Assembly (NCBI GenBank): GCA_033675265.1 | Contig: JAUJYZ010000529.1 | Coordinates: 270,213-334,212, forward strand | DNA from: Actinostola sp. cb2023 | Lineage: Eukaryota; Cnidaria; Anthozoa; Actiniaria; Actinostolidae | Reading direction: 5' to 3' | DNA: 64,000 bases | Shown here: in pieces, positions 1-11,530 of the stretch | Position numbering within the stretch: the first letter of the stretch is position 1 | How the letters are laid out: each line of letters opens with the position of its first letter | The notes under the pieces: model-generated | Told to the model about the DNA's origin: nothing | The model's input: only the letters and a program-made list of their open reading frames with translations | Database searches by the model: none | Position numbers and translations under genes: made by a program

Positions 1-294
1 TAAACCGGCTTTGTTTTTCACTTTTAGAATCGTATTGGTAGAGTGGAAACGTGACTGAATGATTGTGTTCAACCTGCTAAAGCAAGGAGAAACGAAGATA
101 GAAAAAAGAAGAATTAAAGGAAAAGTAGATAGGACAAAGCCAGAATCGAATGCATCATGAATTAGTGAATAAATGAATATATGGATGAACGAATGAACGA
201 ATGAATGATCGAATGGATGGATGAGAGAATGAATTAATAGATGAATAGAAAGTATTATATGTTGATACTGTGAGTAACTGTTATTAAATTACAG
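1..294 (+). other. Intron of receptor paralog 1, duplicated at 25.27-25.65 kb
   Basis: This stretch ends in a splice acceptor (ttacag) at 289-294. It matches the intron before the equivalent exon of paralog 2 (about 25270-25648), including a degenerate run of GAATGAATGA-type repeats. The match shows that the duplication copied introns as well as exons. By comparison with paralog 2, the preceding 45-bp exon should lie just upstream of base 1. Confidence 0.8.
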
Positions 295-404
295 AAATGG
301 AACAACACATTCTTCAGTTGGGACAAAACCAAGTATGGAGGAACGGACAGGATTCACTTTGAACCAACTGAGATATGGTTTCCTGATATATCTCTGTACA
401 ATAG
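295..404 (+). CDS. Paralog 1 exon: extracellular loop A region
   Basis: The exon is bounded by ttacag and a GTGAGC donor and is 110 bp long, ending in phase 2. It encodes a segment beginning KWNNTFFSWDKTKYGG and ending in IWFPDISLYN, the loop A signature of nicotinic-type receptors (W-x-PD-x-x-LYN). It aligns codon for codon with 25649-25758. Confidence 0.88.
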
Positions 405-438
405 GTGAGCTATATTATTATTATTATTATTATATTTA

Positions 439-514
<76 letters not shown>

Positions 515-3500
515 GTATTTTATATTGATAGTATCTTGCTTTAGCATTGTATATAATTATTTCGGATTTAATTCAAATTTACCGACGATCATCCCCGCCC
601 CTTCTACATGATATTCATAATCATACTTTATTCGAAATACTTAGTATTCACTAAGTACTTGAAAAGGTGGATCCTGAGGTTAGCCCTATATTTAGGATCA
701 CCAGTAGGTCAGGCCACACACACCGGGAACTTCGTGCCCTACTCTTAGTAAGTACTTGAAAAGGTGGATCCTGAGGTTAGCCCTATATTTAGGATCACCA
801 GTAGGTCAGACCACACACACCGGGAACTTCGTGCCCTACTCTTAGTAAGTACTTGAAAAGGTGGATCCTGAGGTTAGCCCTATATTTAGGATCACCAGTA
901 GGTCAGACCACACACACCGGGAACTTCGTGCCCTACTCTTAGTAAGTACTTGAAAAGGTGGATCCTGAGGTTAGCCCTATATTTAGGATCACCAGTAGGT
1001 CAGGCCACACACACCGGGAACTTCGTGCCCTACTCTTAGTAAGTACTTGAAAAGGTGGATCCTGAGGTTAGCCCTATATTTAGGATCACCAGTAGGTCAG
1101 ACCACACACACCGGGAACTTCGTGCCCTACTCTTAGTAAGTACTTGAAAAGGTGGATCCTGAGGTTAGCCCTATATTTAGGATCACCAGTAGGTCAGGCC
1201 TCACACACCGGGAACTTCGTGCCCTACTCTTAGTAAGTACTTGAAAAGGTGGATCCTGAGGTTAGCCCTATATTTAGGATCACCAGTAGGTCAGGCCACA
1301 CACACCGGGAACTTCGTGCCCTACTCTTAGTAAGTACTTGAAAAGGTGGATCCTGAGGTTAGCCCTATATTTAGGATCACCAGTAGGTCAGACCACACAC
1401 ACCGGGAACTTCGTGCCCTACTCTTAGTAAGTACTTGGAAAGGTGGATCCTGAGGTTAGCCCTATATTTACGATCACCAGTAGGTCAGGCCACACACACC
1501 GGGAACTTCGTGCCCTACTCTTAGTAAGTACTTGAAAAGGTAGATCCTGAGGTTAGCCCTATATTGAGGATCACCAGTAGGTCAGGCCACACACACCGGG
1601 AACTTCGTGCCCTACTCTTAGTAAGTACTTGAAAAGGTAGATCCTGAGGTTAGCCCTATATTGAGGATCACCAGTAGGTCAGGCCACACACACCGGGAAC
1701 TTCGTGCCCTACTATATTAGTAAGTACTTGAAAAGGTGGATCCTGAGGTTAGCCCTATATTTAGGATCACCAGTAGGTCAGGCCACACACACCGGGAACT
1801 ACGTGCCCTACTCTTAGTAAGTACTTGAAAAGGTGGATCCTGAGGTTAGCCCTATATTTAGGATCACCAAGGTCAGGCCACACACACCGGAAACTACGTG
1901 CCCTACTCTTAGTAAGTCATCGGACAGAAATTTGTGTCACATCCGGTATTTTATCATAATTATATGCTAGACCCATTCCCAATACGGCACTCGGCCACTC
2001 GATCTTCGTATAATTTACAGTAAAATCGAAGAAAGTCAATGTTTAGGCTGTCATTTACAAATGAACCAGTGATCTACGATAAATTGTAACAACGGAATAC
2101 AAAATACTTGCGACTGAAGTTTACTTGCCAAGTTATCGATTGTAAATATCCTTTCGTCCTCTAGCGACTTTTTCAGGGTGAATGTCAGGTTTCGGTAGTG
2201 TTCGAATGTATGGGACTTTCACGCATCATGCCAGCAGTTCGATCGATTCCTGTTGCTCAGCCTTGCGAAATACAATAATTGTAACAACGGTTGAATTTTG
2301 GTGCCCCGACATAGCTGGATTGCTTCCAATATCAAGCTTTCTTCCATACCAATGTTCACTAGCGATTTTCTTGAAGTTCTATTTTATACCAACGAAGCGA
2401 AGCAGTCGAAAATGTCAAATTACGAGACGATTTTTAGCTTCAAAACACTTCCATCGGCTGCCATTTTCCTCTGACCTTGCAGCCTAGCCTCCATTACTAT
2501 AGCTACAGAAATTTAAGCACCAGTTTCTTTTTTACTGCCACGGATAAAATAAGCCGCGAAGTAAGGGGAATTTATGACATTGGAGCGAGCGTTTGGTTTG
2601 GCGGGAACTGGGTTCTAGTTTAAGAGATTAACCCGCGAAATTCAGTATAAGCTTCCAATAAAAACTTTTCCCACCAAATGTTCGATACATTTTTTATTTT
2701 AGGGGGAAACTCTGAGATTTAAATAAGGATCGTGTATCATTTCTTCAAATGCAACCTATTTTAAGGATATGACCGATTTGTATGAGTAATTCTGTGCGAT
2801 GACTTGAAAAGGTGGATACTGAGGTTAGCCCTATATTTAGGATCACCAGTAGGTCAGGCCACACACACCGGGAACTTCGTGCCCTACTCTTAGTAAGTAC
2901 TTGAAAAGGTGGATCCTGAGGTTAGCCCTATATTTAGGATCACCAGTAGGTCAGGCCACACACACCGGGAACTTCGTGCCCTACTCTTAGTAAGTACTTG
3001 AAAAGGTGGATCCTGAGGTTAGCCCTATATTTAGGATCACCAGTAGGTCAGGCCTCACACACCGGGAACTTCGTGCCCTACTCTTAGTAAGTACTTGAAA
3101 AGGTGGATCCTGAGGTTAGCCCTATATTTAGGATCACCAGTAGGTCAGGCCACACACACCGGGAACTTCGTGCCCTACTCTTAGTAAGTACTTGAAAAGG
3201 TGGATCCTGAGGTTAGCCCTATATTTAGGATCACCAGTAGGTCAGGCCTCACACACCGGGAACTTCGTGCCCTACTCTTAGTAAGTACTTGAAAAGGTGG
3301 ATCCTGAGGTTAGCCCTATATTTAGGATCACCAGTAGGTCAGGCCTCACACACCGGGAACTTCGTGTCCTACTCTTAGTAAGTACTTGAAAAGGTGGATC
3401 CTGAGGTTAGCCCTATATTTAGGATCACCAGTAGGTCAGGCCTCACACACCGGGAACTTCGTGTCCTACTCTTAGTAAGTACTTGAAAAGGTGGATCCTG

Positions 3501-6500
3501 AGGTTAGCCCTATATTTAGGATCACCAGTAGGTCAGGCCTCACACACCGGGAACTTCGTGCCCTACTCTTAGTAAGTACTTGAAAAGGTGGATCCTGAGG
3601 TTAGCCCTATATTTAGGATCACCAGTAGGTCAGGCCACACACACCGGGAACTTCGTGCCCTCAGTACTCTTAGTCGAACAGTGGTGTGGGTTCTTGTATG
3701 TCCCTCCGGTGCAATGTAGTGGAGTATGGAGAGACGGGACCGCCATTTTACGTGGTCATTCGAGCGAAGGTCTAACCATTTGTAGGAGTAATTACAAAGG
3801 CAACACCTTCTCCTGAAGAGAGGATGTTAGTAAGAATCGAGATTCTCCGATCCGGTCAACTAAAAAAAAATCGAATTTAATTTTCTTTCGCCATATCATT
3901 CCTTTCGATGATCTATTATAGGGAAAAATACTAAAAAGTTCCAACGATTTTTTATTTTATTTTAGAAGAAATTTGCAGTTTTCAAAAACCCTCCAGATGA
4001 CTGAAAATTTTCGGCTAAATTATAAGGCAACTTTGAACAGTCGGTGTGTGTTCACCTCTAGCACTACAACAACGACATTCAGCATACTTAATAAACGTTT
4101 CTTGTTCCTTTCTACAGTAGTATTTGTTTTTGTGTAACTTTTGTAGTTATTTTTCAAATTTGGTTTTAAAAAGGTATACTGAGCGCCAAGAATGGAATGT
4201 TGAAATATAGGCAATGTTTGAGGTACGAAAGCGGAATCTGGTACCTAATTCTATGAGGAAAACACCATTCCCCAAGAAAGTTGCACCTTTGCTCTTTCAG
4301 TTTAGAAAGTTTCAACTTTGAGAATTCAATGTAGCATTTTTGAGAAATAAAAATATTATGATTGGGACTGCCAAAATTAGCATTAATTTCGACCTATCGC
4401 GGACATTTTTGTCGTCCAAACACAAAACGTAATGCCAAAACACGACTATCTTTCACTTTTAGTTGATTGCTGCTGATGGAAAACAATCTTCGAATAAATA
4501 GGAATGCCTTTCAACAATGAGTCGTAAATAACTCTCGCAAAAGTTAAAATTAGCATAAATTAGCATGTCGATCAGATAACAGCATCTCACAGAAAAATTT
4601 ACGAATTTTGTCTAAACGACATTTATACGAAATTCCACCCTTTCAAGCAAGTATGAATTCTGTTTTGTTTTATATTTTATGATTAAAACTATTATTTCAT
4701 GCCGCAAAAAAATTATTCGAAGGGCAGTAGCGTGACTTCCAGCAGTTACATTGCGTTACATAATTGGCTTGTCAACAAAGTGGAGCATCGTGTCAAAATA
4801 TCCGAACTCTTCATGTATAAGCGCCAGTTGTAAGTATAAATCAGCTTACTGCGACAATCCTTGTATCGCGACCTTTCGTTTTGTATAAACTTCAGCTGGA
4901 TTTTGGATTTTTCTGTTCCGTCAATATATTTTTTGCACTAATTAGTACTAAATACAATACAAAACAATAGAAATGTCACTATTTAGTACTTTAAATACTG
5001 ATGTTTATGCTGAGTTAACTTTGTACTCAAGAAATGGACATATATAGTGATTGTCGGAACAGAAAAACCCAAAATCCAACTGAAGTTTTCAAAACGAAAG
5101 GTCGCGATACAAGGATTTTCGCTGTAATTGTTTGTAAATCTTATTTGGAGCAAATTCTAAGCATTTCAAAGTGAAGTACCATAATTTTCGGAAACGGCCA
5201 ATACTGCGGTGTTTATTTATGACCAATGAATATCAGTGCTAATTTTCACTATTTTAGGAGCTTAATGTGGCTGAAATAGCTCAAATATTGTTGAAAATCA
5301 TTCCTATTAACTCCAAGATTGTTATCTGTTGGCAGCGATCAACTAACAGTGCAAGATAGTCGTGTTTTGGCATTAAGTTTTGTGTTTCAACGACAAAAAT
5401 GTCCGCGAAAGTCCGAAATTAATGCTAATTTTGGCAGTCCCAAGCATAATAGTTTAATTTCTCAAAAATGCTACATTGAATTCTCAAAGTTGAAACTTTC
5501 TAAACTGAAAGAACAAAGGTGAAGCTTTCCTGGGGCATGGCGTTTTTCTCAAAGAATTAGGTACCAGATTCCGTTTTCGTACCTCAAACATTGCCTATAT
5601 TTCAACGTTCCGTTCATGGCGCTCAGTACACCTTTTTAAAACCAAATTTGAAAAATAACTACAAACGTTACACAAAAATAAATACTACAGTAGAAAATAA
5701 CAAGAAACGTTTATTAAGTATGCTGAATGTCGTTATTGTTGTAGTACTAGAGATGAACACACACCGACTGTTCAAAGTTGCCTTATAATTTAGCCGAAAA
5801 TTTTCAGTCATCAGGCGGGTTTTTAAAAACTGCAAATTTCTCCTAAAATAAAATTCGCTGGAACTTTTTAGTATTTTTCCCTAAAATAGGTCATCGAAAG
5901 GAATGATATGGCGAAAGAAAATTAAATTCGATTTTATTTAGTTGACCGGAGAATCTCGATCCTTACTGACATCCTCTCTTAAATATTTTTCACATGGGAG
6001 TTCTCTGTCCGGGCACTAATACTGTGATTGAACTCTCTAGTGCTGATACAAACACCCCTAGAGCAGGACGACCATCCCTGTTAGTGTCTAACGTACTTGT
6101 GACGAACACAGGCTTGAATATTTGGAGTGGACCCATTACCTTCACAGTGAACTGCGCAATGATACTCAACTCCTGGCCCTTTGATGAGCAGTCGTGTACC
6201 TTGAGCTTCGGCTTGTTTACATATGGCGCCCATTTGCTCAAACTTACTGATTTTAGTTCCAGAGAAGGTTAGTGCATGAATATAACAATCATCGTTGAGA
6301 TTGGCTTACTAACAGCCTCAAGTATATTAAGGCCTGACACATGAGCCCAATTGGCATAAAAACCATTATTTTCTATAAACTGAAAACTATTCATGCTTTG
6401 GAGATAAAACTTCACCAAGATGTTTAGTCCCTTGAGTGTGTGAAAATTTGATGTGGTTTATTGCATGTGCTGGGTCACGTGACAAATCACATGGCAACAT

Positions 6501-8046
6501 ATGTCCAAATATTTCAGCTTAAAATGGGGTACATAGAAACTTTTCTAAGAACAATGAATCAGATGTCAAAAAGTTACATTTAGAAAGGTCTTTCTAAATC
6601 CGCCTTTTAACGTTGTCCTTAATCATTAGTTATAGAGATAATTGATAAAACAGGTCACGTGACCAATCCAGTTATTTGCATATTTTTATTTTTCTCGTTA
6701 ATGAGAATATGTAGACAGCATTAAAAGGCGGGATTAGAAAGACATCTACCAAAGGTATTTACCGAAACATTAGTTAGCGTTCTAAGAAAAGTCTCTACGT
6801 ACCCCATTTTCGATTGAATTTTTCAACCAGTCTTAGCCACGTGATTTGTCACGTGACACTTCATTTGCTATTATCGTGACTAAATTGTCACAAATTCATG
6901 GGTCTTAGCATTTTGGAGAAGTTTTAGCTTCAAAGCATGAATAGTTTTCAGTTTATAGAAAATAATGTGTTTATGCTAATTAGGCTGATGTGTCAGGCCT
7001 TAATATACTTGAGGCATGTCATATATGCTGTTCAGGTATTGCGCGGCATAATTACTAAACCGTATCGTATGTCCTGCAAAAGCAAACCTCGCAATACAAT
7101 GTTGCAATTTTCACAAGTACAAAGGAATTCTTCTTTTGCAATGTCAAACGACTGCAGATACAGCTTACATTGACACACGATGTAATGACATTGCTAGTAC
7201 GTACTACAGTTGAACCCCAGTATCTCGAACTCGGTTATCTCGAACCCCCGCTATCTCGAACAATTTATCGATTCCCATGGGAGTTCGAGATAACGGGGTT
7301 CTACTGTAGTAATGCGTGCATTGTTAGACTATGTGCTTTGATGTTATAAACTTTAATTTTCTATTCTAGAAGACATTTACCAGGAAAGTGGTAATTGGGA
7401 TCTAAGCTCACACTTCGAAGTTGAAATTAAAGAGTCGGACTTCGGGAACTGCTGTCCGTATAAATTCAGTGAGATCACTTTCACAGCGAAGATGGGACGT
7501 AAATCCCAATACCATTTGTTCTACATGGTAGCGCCTTGTCTTGTCATCGCAATCTTGACACTCGCCAGCTTCTGGATCCCGTCAGAGAGTGGAGAGAGGA
7601 TTGGTTTTGTCACCACCCTACTGCTAGGCATGATGGTCTTTCTTCTGATTGTACCCGATTCTCTTCCCGAGTCCTCCAAGTCCATTCCAATTTTAGGCAT
7701 CTTAATGATGATGACAATAGTAATGGTAGGGTTTACGTTACTGGCCACCATTTTGATTTTGAGATGCTACCATGCCACAGGAATCCCGCCTCGTTGTCTT
7801 CGTTGTCTGGCGCCGAAGTTCAAACAAACCGCACCTACTGAATCCATCGAAACCCCCAAGACATCTGAGAACGACATCGAAATAAAAGTCGTCCCGCAAC
7901 CTCGAGGGTCCACAGACGAACCCGCAACGTGCGAGACTAAGTTGACTTGGCAGATGGTTGCCTGTAAGCTTGACACCATATTCTTTTGGCTGTATTTCAT
8001 TGCTTCTGTAGTGATGTACGTGGTGATCTTGACATACAGGTTTTAG
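295..8046 (+). CDS. Nicotinic-receptor-like Cys-loop channel subunit, paralog 1 (5' partial)
   Basis: Three recognisable exons (295-404, 6014-6267, 7370-8046) encode the C-terminal part of a pentameric ligand-gated ion channel subunit of the plasma membrane. Visible features are the loop A motif IWFPDISLYN, a Cys-loop with exactly 13 residues between the cysteines (SWPFDEQSC at its end), a vicinal Cys pair (GNCCPY) and four membrane helices. The SGER motif before M2 is typical of cation-selective channels. Exon lengths of the first two (110, 254) equal those of paralog 2 downstream, so this is a tandem duplicate; signal and N-terminal exons lie outside the window. The oddity is the acceptor of the 254-bp exon, which reads GG at 6012-6013 where paralog 2 has AG. 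The only nearby AG (5999-6000) gives the wrong phase and an early stop. The gene may therefore be impaired despite clean reading frames. The ligand cannot be inferred. Confidence 0.85.
412..513 (+). repeat. (TTA)n microsatellite
   Basis: About 100 bp of near-pure TTA/ATT repeats in the intron just after the loop A exon. Poly-Tyr and poly-Ile reading frames through it are artefacts of the repeat. Confidence 0.95.
652..1917 (+). repeat. 97-bp tandem repeat, array 1 (about 13 copies)
   Basis: Head-to-tail copies start with TAAGTACTTGAAAAGG at 652, 749, 846, 943 and so on, giving a strict 97-bp period. Copies differ by a few substitutions (GGCCAC/GACCAC/GGCCTC; TTTAGG/TTGAGG). One late copy lacks a few bases near 1869. 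The array lies within an intron of receptor paralog 1. Confidence 0.95.
1918..2796. other. Unique spacer between the two 97-bp arrays
   Basis: About 880 bp of single-copy sequence with no supported gene. A 101-codon open frame at 2182-2487 shows no recognisable domain. The last copy before it and the first copy after it are both truncated, as if the spacer was inserted into, or captured between, parts of one array. Confidence 0.6.
2797..3666 (+). repeat. 97-bp tandem repeat, array 2 (about 9 copies)
   Basis: Same 97-bp unit and phase as the first array. Starts are visible at 2895, 2992 and every 97 bp to about 3570. The first copy begins GACTTGAAAAGGTGG and lacks the TAAGT start. The GGCCTC variant dominates here, so the two arrays have partly homogenised separately. 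Confidence 0.93.
3667..3815. other. Short unique intron segment
   Basis: Sequence between the 97-bp array and the foldback element. No gene, hairpin or repeat recognised. Confidence 0.5.
3816..5981. mobile_element. Foldback (giant hairpin) element, about 2.17 kb
   Basis: The two halves are inverted copies. AAGAGAGGATGT at the left end pairs with the complement at 5970-5981, and the central blocks near 4860-4920 and 5050-5115 pair around a loop at about 4950-5000. Arms are about 1 kb and clearly diverged; mirrored reading frames at 4020-4214 (-) and 5591-5788 (+) encode near-identical but shadow peptides. There is no transposase. The right end lies only 32 bp from the Cys-loop exon of paralog 1. 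Confidence 0.85.
6014..6267 (+). CDS. Paralog 1 exon: Cys-loop region
   Basis: 254 bp, same length and phase as 27459-27712. It encodes the beta-sheet core and a Cys-loop with the WPFDEQSC signature, then GLFTYGAHLL where nicotinic receptors usually have a G-S-W-T-Y loop B, so the loop B tryptophan is phenylalanine. The donor is GTTAGT. The upstream dinucleotide is GG, not AG, so the start rests on alignment with paralog 2. Confidence 0.8.
6316..7014. mobile_element. Foldback element, 0.7 kb
   Basis: The left end CCTCAAGTATATTAAGGCCT has its inverse complement at the right end (about 6995-7014), and the arms continue inward through CTGAAAACTATTCATGC. There is no coding capacity. It lies in the intron before the last exon of paralog 1. 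Confidence 0.85.
7207..7306. mobile_element. MITE with pogo/Tigger-like ends and TA target duplication
   Basis: 100 bp starting CAGTTGAACCCCAG and ending GGGGTTCTACTG, flanked on both sides by TA. Internal TATCTCGAAC words recur. CAGT-GAACCCC ends and a TA duplication are typical of pogo/Tigger (Tc1/mariner superfamily) non-autonomous elements. Confidence 0.75.
7370..8046 (+). CDS. Paralog 1 last exon: loop C, M1-M4 and C-terminus
   Basis: Acceptor ttctag; ends in a TAG stop. It encodes loop C with vicinal cysteines (GNCCPYKFS), M1 starting YMVAPCLVIAIL, the SGER linker, M2 with TTLLLGMMVFLLIV, M3, a roughly 65-residue intracellular loop, and M4 ending VVILTYRF at the stop. The frame is fully open and close to 29174-29862, with small indels in the M3-M4 loop. 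Confidence 0.9.
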
Positions 8047-8055
8047 ATTGTGAGG

Positions 8056-8143
8056 TCTTCCACTGGATACTCGTCACAGAGGACTGGAAACTAGGAACGG
8101 GTGGATACCCTGTGGTAACCCAGTCCCCAGTCCCTGGTTTTAG
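8056..8143 (+). other. 3' flank shared by both receptor paralogs
   Basis: The segment just after the stop (GAGGTCTTCCAC through CCCAGTCCCTGGTTTTAG) recurs after the stop of paralog 2 at about 29871-29958. It marks the duplicated unit as extending past the coding region and probably represents 3' UTR. Confidence 0.7.
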
Positions 8144-8416
8144 TTGTCATTACAATGCACAATTGCACAACAAAGAGGAAAGGAACATTCCAGCCTATCA
8201 ACACAATTAAGTTTTTCAAAGCATGTGCATGGGAAGAAAAAATGTTAGCAAACAATGAATTGAAAATGGCAAGGATGTACGAGCTTCGCACCATCGAGAT
8301 TGGCCCGACGAGAAGAAATCAGCACAAAGAAATCCAAAATGAAGCTGGGCAGGCTATGTGTTGGTGTCAGATTATACCACAAGAGGTGCCTGCTAACTCA
8401 ACACCAAGAACTCTTG

Positions 8417-8422
8417 AATAAA
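8417..8422 (+). promoter_or_regulatory. Possible polyadenylation signal of paralog 1
   Basis: AATAAA followed by an A-rich run, 371 bp after the stop codon of paralog 1. No transcript evidence; it could equally be a repeat tail. Confidence 0.3.
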
Positions 8423-10072
8423 AAAACCATGAACATACTACCCACAGGGATCCTTTATAGGGCTTATTTCACCTATTAAACAGCCTGAAAATCCAATATC
8501 TTTAGAAGGAAGATAGGTGCCTCAGAGAGTTAAGATGAAATGCTGAATATGCGAACAGAAAATGCAGCAGAAATAGAAGAAAAGACAAGACTGCAGTCAG
8601 TTAATTGGTTTTCTTTGGCACTTTCACAGAAATAAATGCAGAATTACCACATCAATTGTAAAATATCATAGGGTTGCTGTTATGAAAACCCACGACCACA
8701 TCATCCAAGGTTGTACGAGAATGTTTGATGCTCTGATGTCAAGCCTACAAAGTAGATGATGTAACTGTCCACAGAAACACATATGGTACAGTGTCGGATC
8801 CAGGGGGAGGGTCGGGGGGTTCGGACCCCCTGTCATACCCGAGGTGCAATTCAATGTTTTATCCTAGAATCTAGTTTTGGCAAAAGTTTGAAGTCAATTT
8901 ACGTTTGGACCCACTCCCCTGGATTGCCTGATTTATGAAATGTTTCTTATTAGAGAACGAAAACCGGAACTTAACGTACAATCAGACTCTATAAGAGCAA
9001 AGTTATTCATTTAACTATGCGTAGAACAATGGTTATTGTTTTTCAACTTAAACTTATTCTTTAATTATGCACATTTTCAATCCTCATTTGAACCTGAAGA
9101 TGTTGTCAAGATGACAACAAAACGTCGTTCTTTATTATCTTTAATTTTCATTGTAAAAGTAGATTGTAAGTTTACCCCAGTAAAACTCTACGTCTGGTGG
9201 CTTGTTTCTAAAGTTCATTTCACATCCAGGAACACAGCCATGAGCAATTTAATGGAGGTTTCTTGGTGTTGCAGAACACCAGATGACGTTAGACAATGAA
9301 CATAAAGGACGAGAAGAATTAACCTGAACCAAAACAATTATACCCTGCATACAAAGAAACCTAACCAAGAATACAATGCAGACTGCAACACCAAGAAACA
9401 CCCAATTTAATGGTTATCTATTCGCTATACTTCTCTTCCACAAAATGGCTGAAGCGTCCCCTGTAACAGCCCCAAGAGCCTTTGCGAGATCAAACTCGCC
9501 CCAATCCCACACTAGAGAACTCATTTTAAAAGCACCGAGGACGGGGACGTGAGGACGACGAAGTTCGAATACAGTGTTTTGTTGTCTATTGTTTTCATAT
9601 TTGTTTCTTTTTCCGTGTTTTTCACTAAATTTGCGCCCTCTTTGATGAATAACATCGTCTTTTTGTGGTCCGGTTGCCGGACTGAAAACAACTATCTGCA
9701 CAAATATCGAACTGACGTTCTCGTACTCCTTGCATCGTCAAACATAGGTATTTCAGGGCATTTCACGTTGTAGCTGTGCACAGAACAAATACCCTTCAAA
9801 CGGAGCACTGATGGAAAGAGGGGGGTAAATTGAGCGCACCGTTGACTTCCTGGAAGATTAGCCTCAGTCTAATGGAACTACCAACGTTAAAACAAGGTCC
9901 TTTACCTTTTCCCTTTACCTTTACAGAACGCCTGAAGTAAAAATCGCGCTCATTTTATGTACTCCGACAAAAAGTTATTGAATTTCTTAACTAACGCTAT
10001 TGTTTCTCTGCCGTCGTCCTCATGTCTCCGTCCTCGATGCTTAAGGTCCCTACTGTCGTTTCGCAATTGGCG
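8423..10072. other. Intergenic, no supported gene
   Basis: I see no convincing exon. A GC-rich GGGGGAGGGTCGGGGGG patch at about 8802-8830 may be a repeat fragment. Open frames at 9036-9299 and 9549-9773 lack ATG context or a recognisable domain; the latter starts with GTG and has one hydrophobic stretch. Confidence 0.5.
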
Positions 10073-10326
10073 AATAGACCTTATGCATAATGACGTAATA
10101 TGACTACAACTACCAGAATGCTTTGCGCATCTTCTTTTGTGAGATAATTGGTACCCTTTATCTTAGTGAATTATGAACTGTTTATTAATCATTACTTGGC
10201 AGCTAAAACTGAATTACGTAATTTACAATTGAATGAACTACCTCAAGAGCGAATAAAAATCTAGAAAAAAAGCAAATTCGCAAAGCATGCTGTAGTCACC
10301 GTTACGTCATTATGCATAAGGTCTAT
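10073..10326. mobile_element. MITE, about 254 bp
   Basis: Inverted ends: AATAGACCTTATGCATAATG at the left and its complement CATTATGCATAAGGTCTATT at the right, with pairing continuing through TGACTACA. Non-coding. Confidence 0.8.
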
Positions 10327-10493
10327 TGGCCTATGTAGTTGGTAACGAGTCAGACTGATCCCCAGGGTAGGGGTCACAGGAAGGGAAGGTCCGAAGAAAC
10401 TACTCGGTCATTATGGCCCATCAATGATACAGTGAAGGATAAATACCAAGAAAAATATTGCCCAGGACTCGCTCGGTCACAACTAATTACATC

Positions 10494-10715
10494 AAATAGT
10501 TCAAAAGGGTAATAAAAAACTTTTTCTCACCAACGCCTTTTCTTTAACAGCTCTGCATTTCTGCATTTTCCGATTCTCTGGAATGCTGACAGCCACGTAC
10601 TTCAAACAAACAAGAGAAGCTAGAGTGGGAAATTAGAGAATCGGGTAATGCAGAAATACAGCGCTAAAACCGCTTTGCTGAGACAAAGTTTTTTCTTTCC
10701 CTTTGGAACTATTTT
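10494..10715. mobile_element. Foldback MITE, about 220 bp
   Basis: AATAGTTCAAAAGGG at the left pairs imperfectly with CCCTTTGGAACTATT at the right. Inner blocks GCATTTCTGCATT and AATGCAGAAATAC also pair. Arms are diverged, so the copy is old. Confidence 0.7.
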
Positions 10716-10976
10716 ATATAATTAAGTACGAAACGCAGTTAGATCATTATATTCTCTATGTATTAATAACAATACAATATTTCGTTGCATTGGTATATCC
10801 TGGTTCAGTAGTGGCTCTGGGCGTTGCTCGTCACTGATAAAAATGTCTGTTCAATGCATGGATACTGTCCCAATTAAGCCTTAGAGATGATTTTAAAACA
10901 TGGATTAATATGTACATATTTGAAAAAAAAATTGGGTCGCCACTAGTGGTCACCGTCCTTAATTAAATCGGCTGTT

Positions 10977-11161
10977 AAGGGCCGTTTACACGGGCGATTT
11001 TATCGGCAGTTTTGTCGGCGATTTTATCGCCGCGAAGTTGCACAAATTTGGCTGCAATTTTGTCGCCGCTAAATCGCCGGTAGTTGTGGTTGCAATAAAA
11101 TCGCCGATATTGAATCGCCGACAAAATTGCCGATAAAATCGCCCGTTTAAACGGCCCTTTA
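10977..11161. mobile_element. MITE with TCGGC/GCCGA-rich arms
   Basis: AAGGGCCGTTTACACGGGCG and the complementary CGCCCGTTTAAACGGCCCTT bound a 185-bp segment packed with short ATTTTATCGG/GCCGATAAAAT repeats in both directions. Reading frames on the minus strand are shadows of the repeats. Confidence 0.85.
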
Positions 11162-11339
11162 CGAAGTATTTCCAAAGCTGCATCAAACTGAATTTTACAC
11201 TAGTTACCGAAGTGTGGCTGATGTTTATTCCAGATAGATCGCTGTCACCATGGCAACAATAAACAACAATTTTTTCTCAACAGTAATACATAAGTCTCTG
11301 GAACCAGGGTACTACCAGGCAACTAATTGTCAAATGGTT

Positions 11340-11530
11340 AATCCTTTATAACATTTATCAGTCTTACCACCAGCAATACTCTAGACTCGTAGAAAACTAA
11401 TAATCAGAAAAGAATCATTTCGGGAGCTTGGAGAAATGTTAATAAATATTTTATTCTTCTCGGGATTGGGGCTATCTCATTAGTATTAGAAAGCCGTTAT
11501 AGATCAAACACGAGAAAACGATATCTGATA
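11340..11530. repeat. Upstream block of paralog 2, repeated near 31.5 kb
   Basis: Words such as TATCAGTCTTAC, AGAAAACTAAT, AATCAGA and GATCAAACAC occur in the same order here and at about 31498-31960. As this lies 230-420 bp before the signal-peptide exon of paralog 2, it may be its 5' flank or promoter region, and the downstream copy could be the flank of another paralog. Confidence 0.5.

Noticed and set aside
335..611. Poly-Tyr and poly-Ile reading frames
   Set aside because: Produced by the (TTA)n microsatellite; the real coding part is the upstream splice-bounded exon ending at 404.
2182..2487. 101-codon ORF between the 97-bp arrays
   Set aside because: No domain, no splice context, composition like non-coding sequence.
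652..3666. CRISPR-like array
   Set aside because: Strictly head-to-tail 97-bp units with no unique spacers, in a eukaryotic intron.
7521..8000. Antisense ORFs over the receptor last exon
   Set aside because: They mirror the conserved sense exon in both paralogs; splice-bounded sense coding with membrane helices is clearly real.
9549..9773. Possible type II membrane protein first exon
   Set aside because: One hydrophobic segment and a GT after codon 65, but the frame opens with GTG and nothing downstream continues it.
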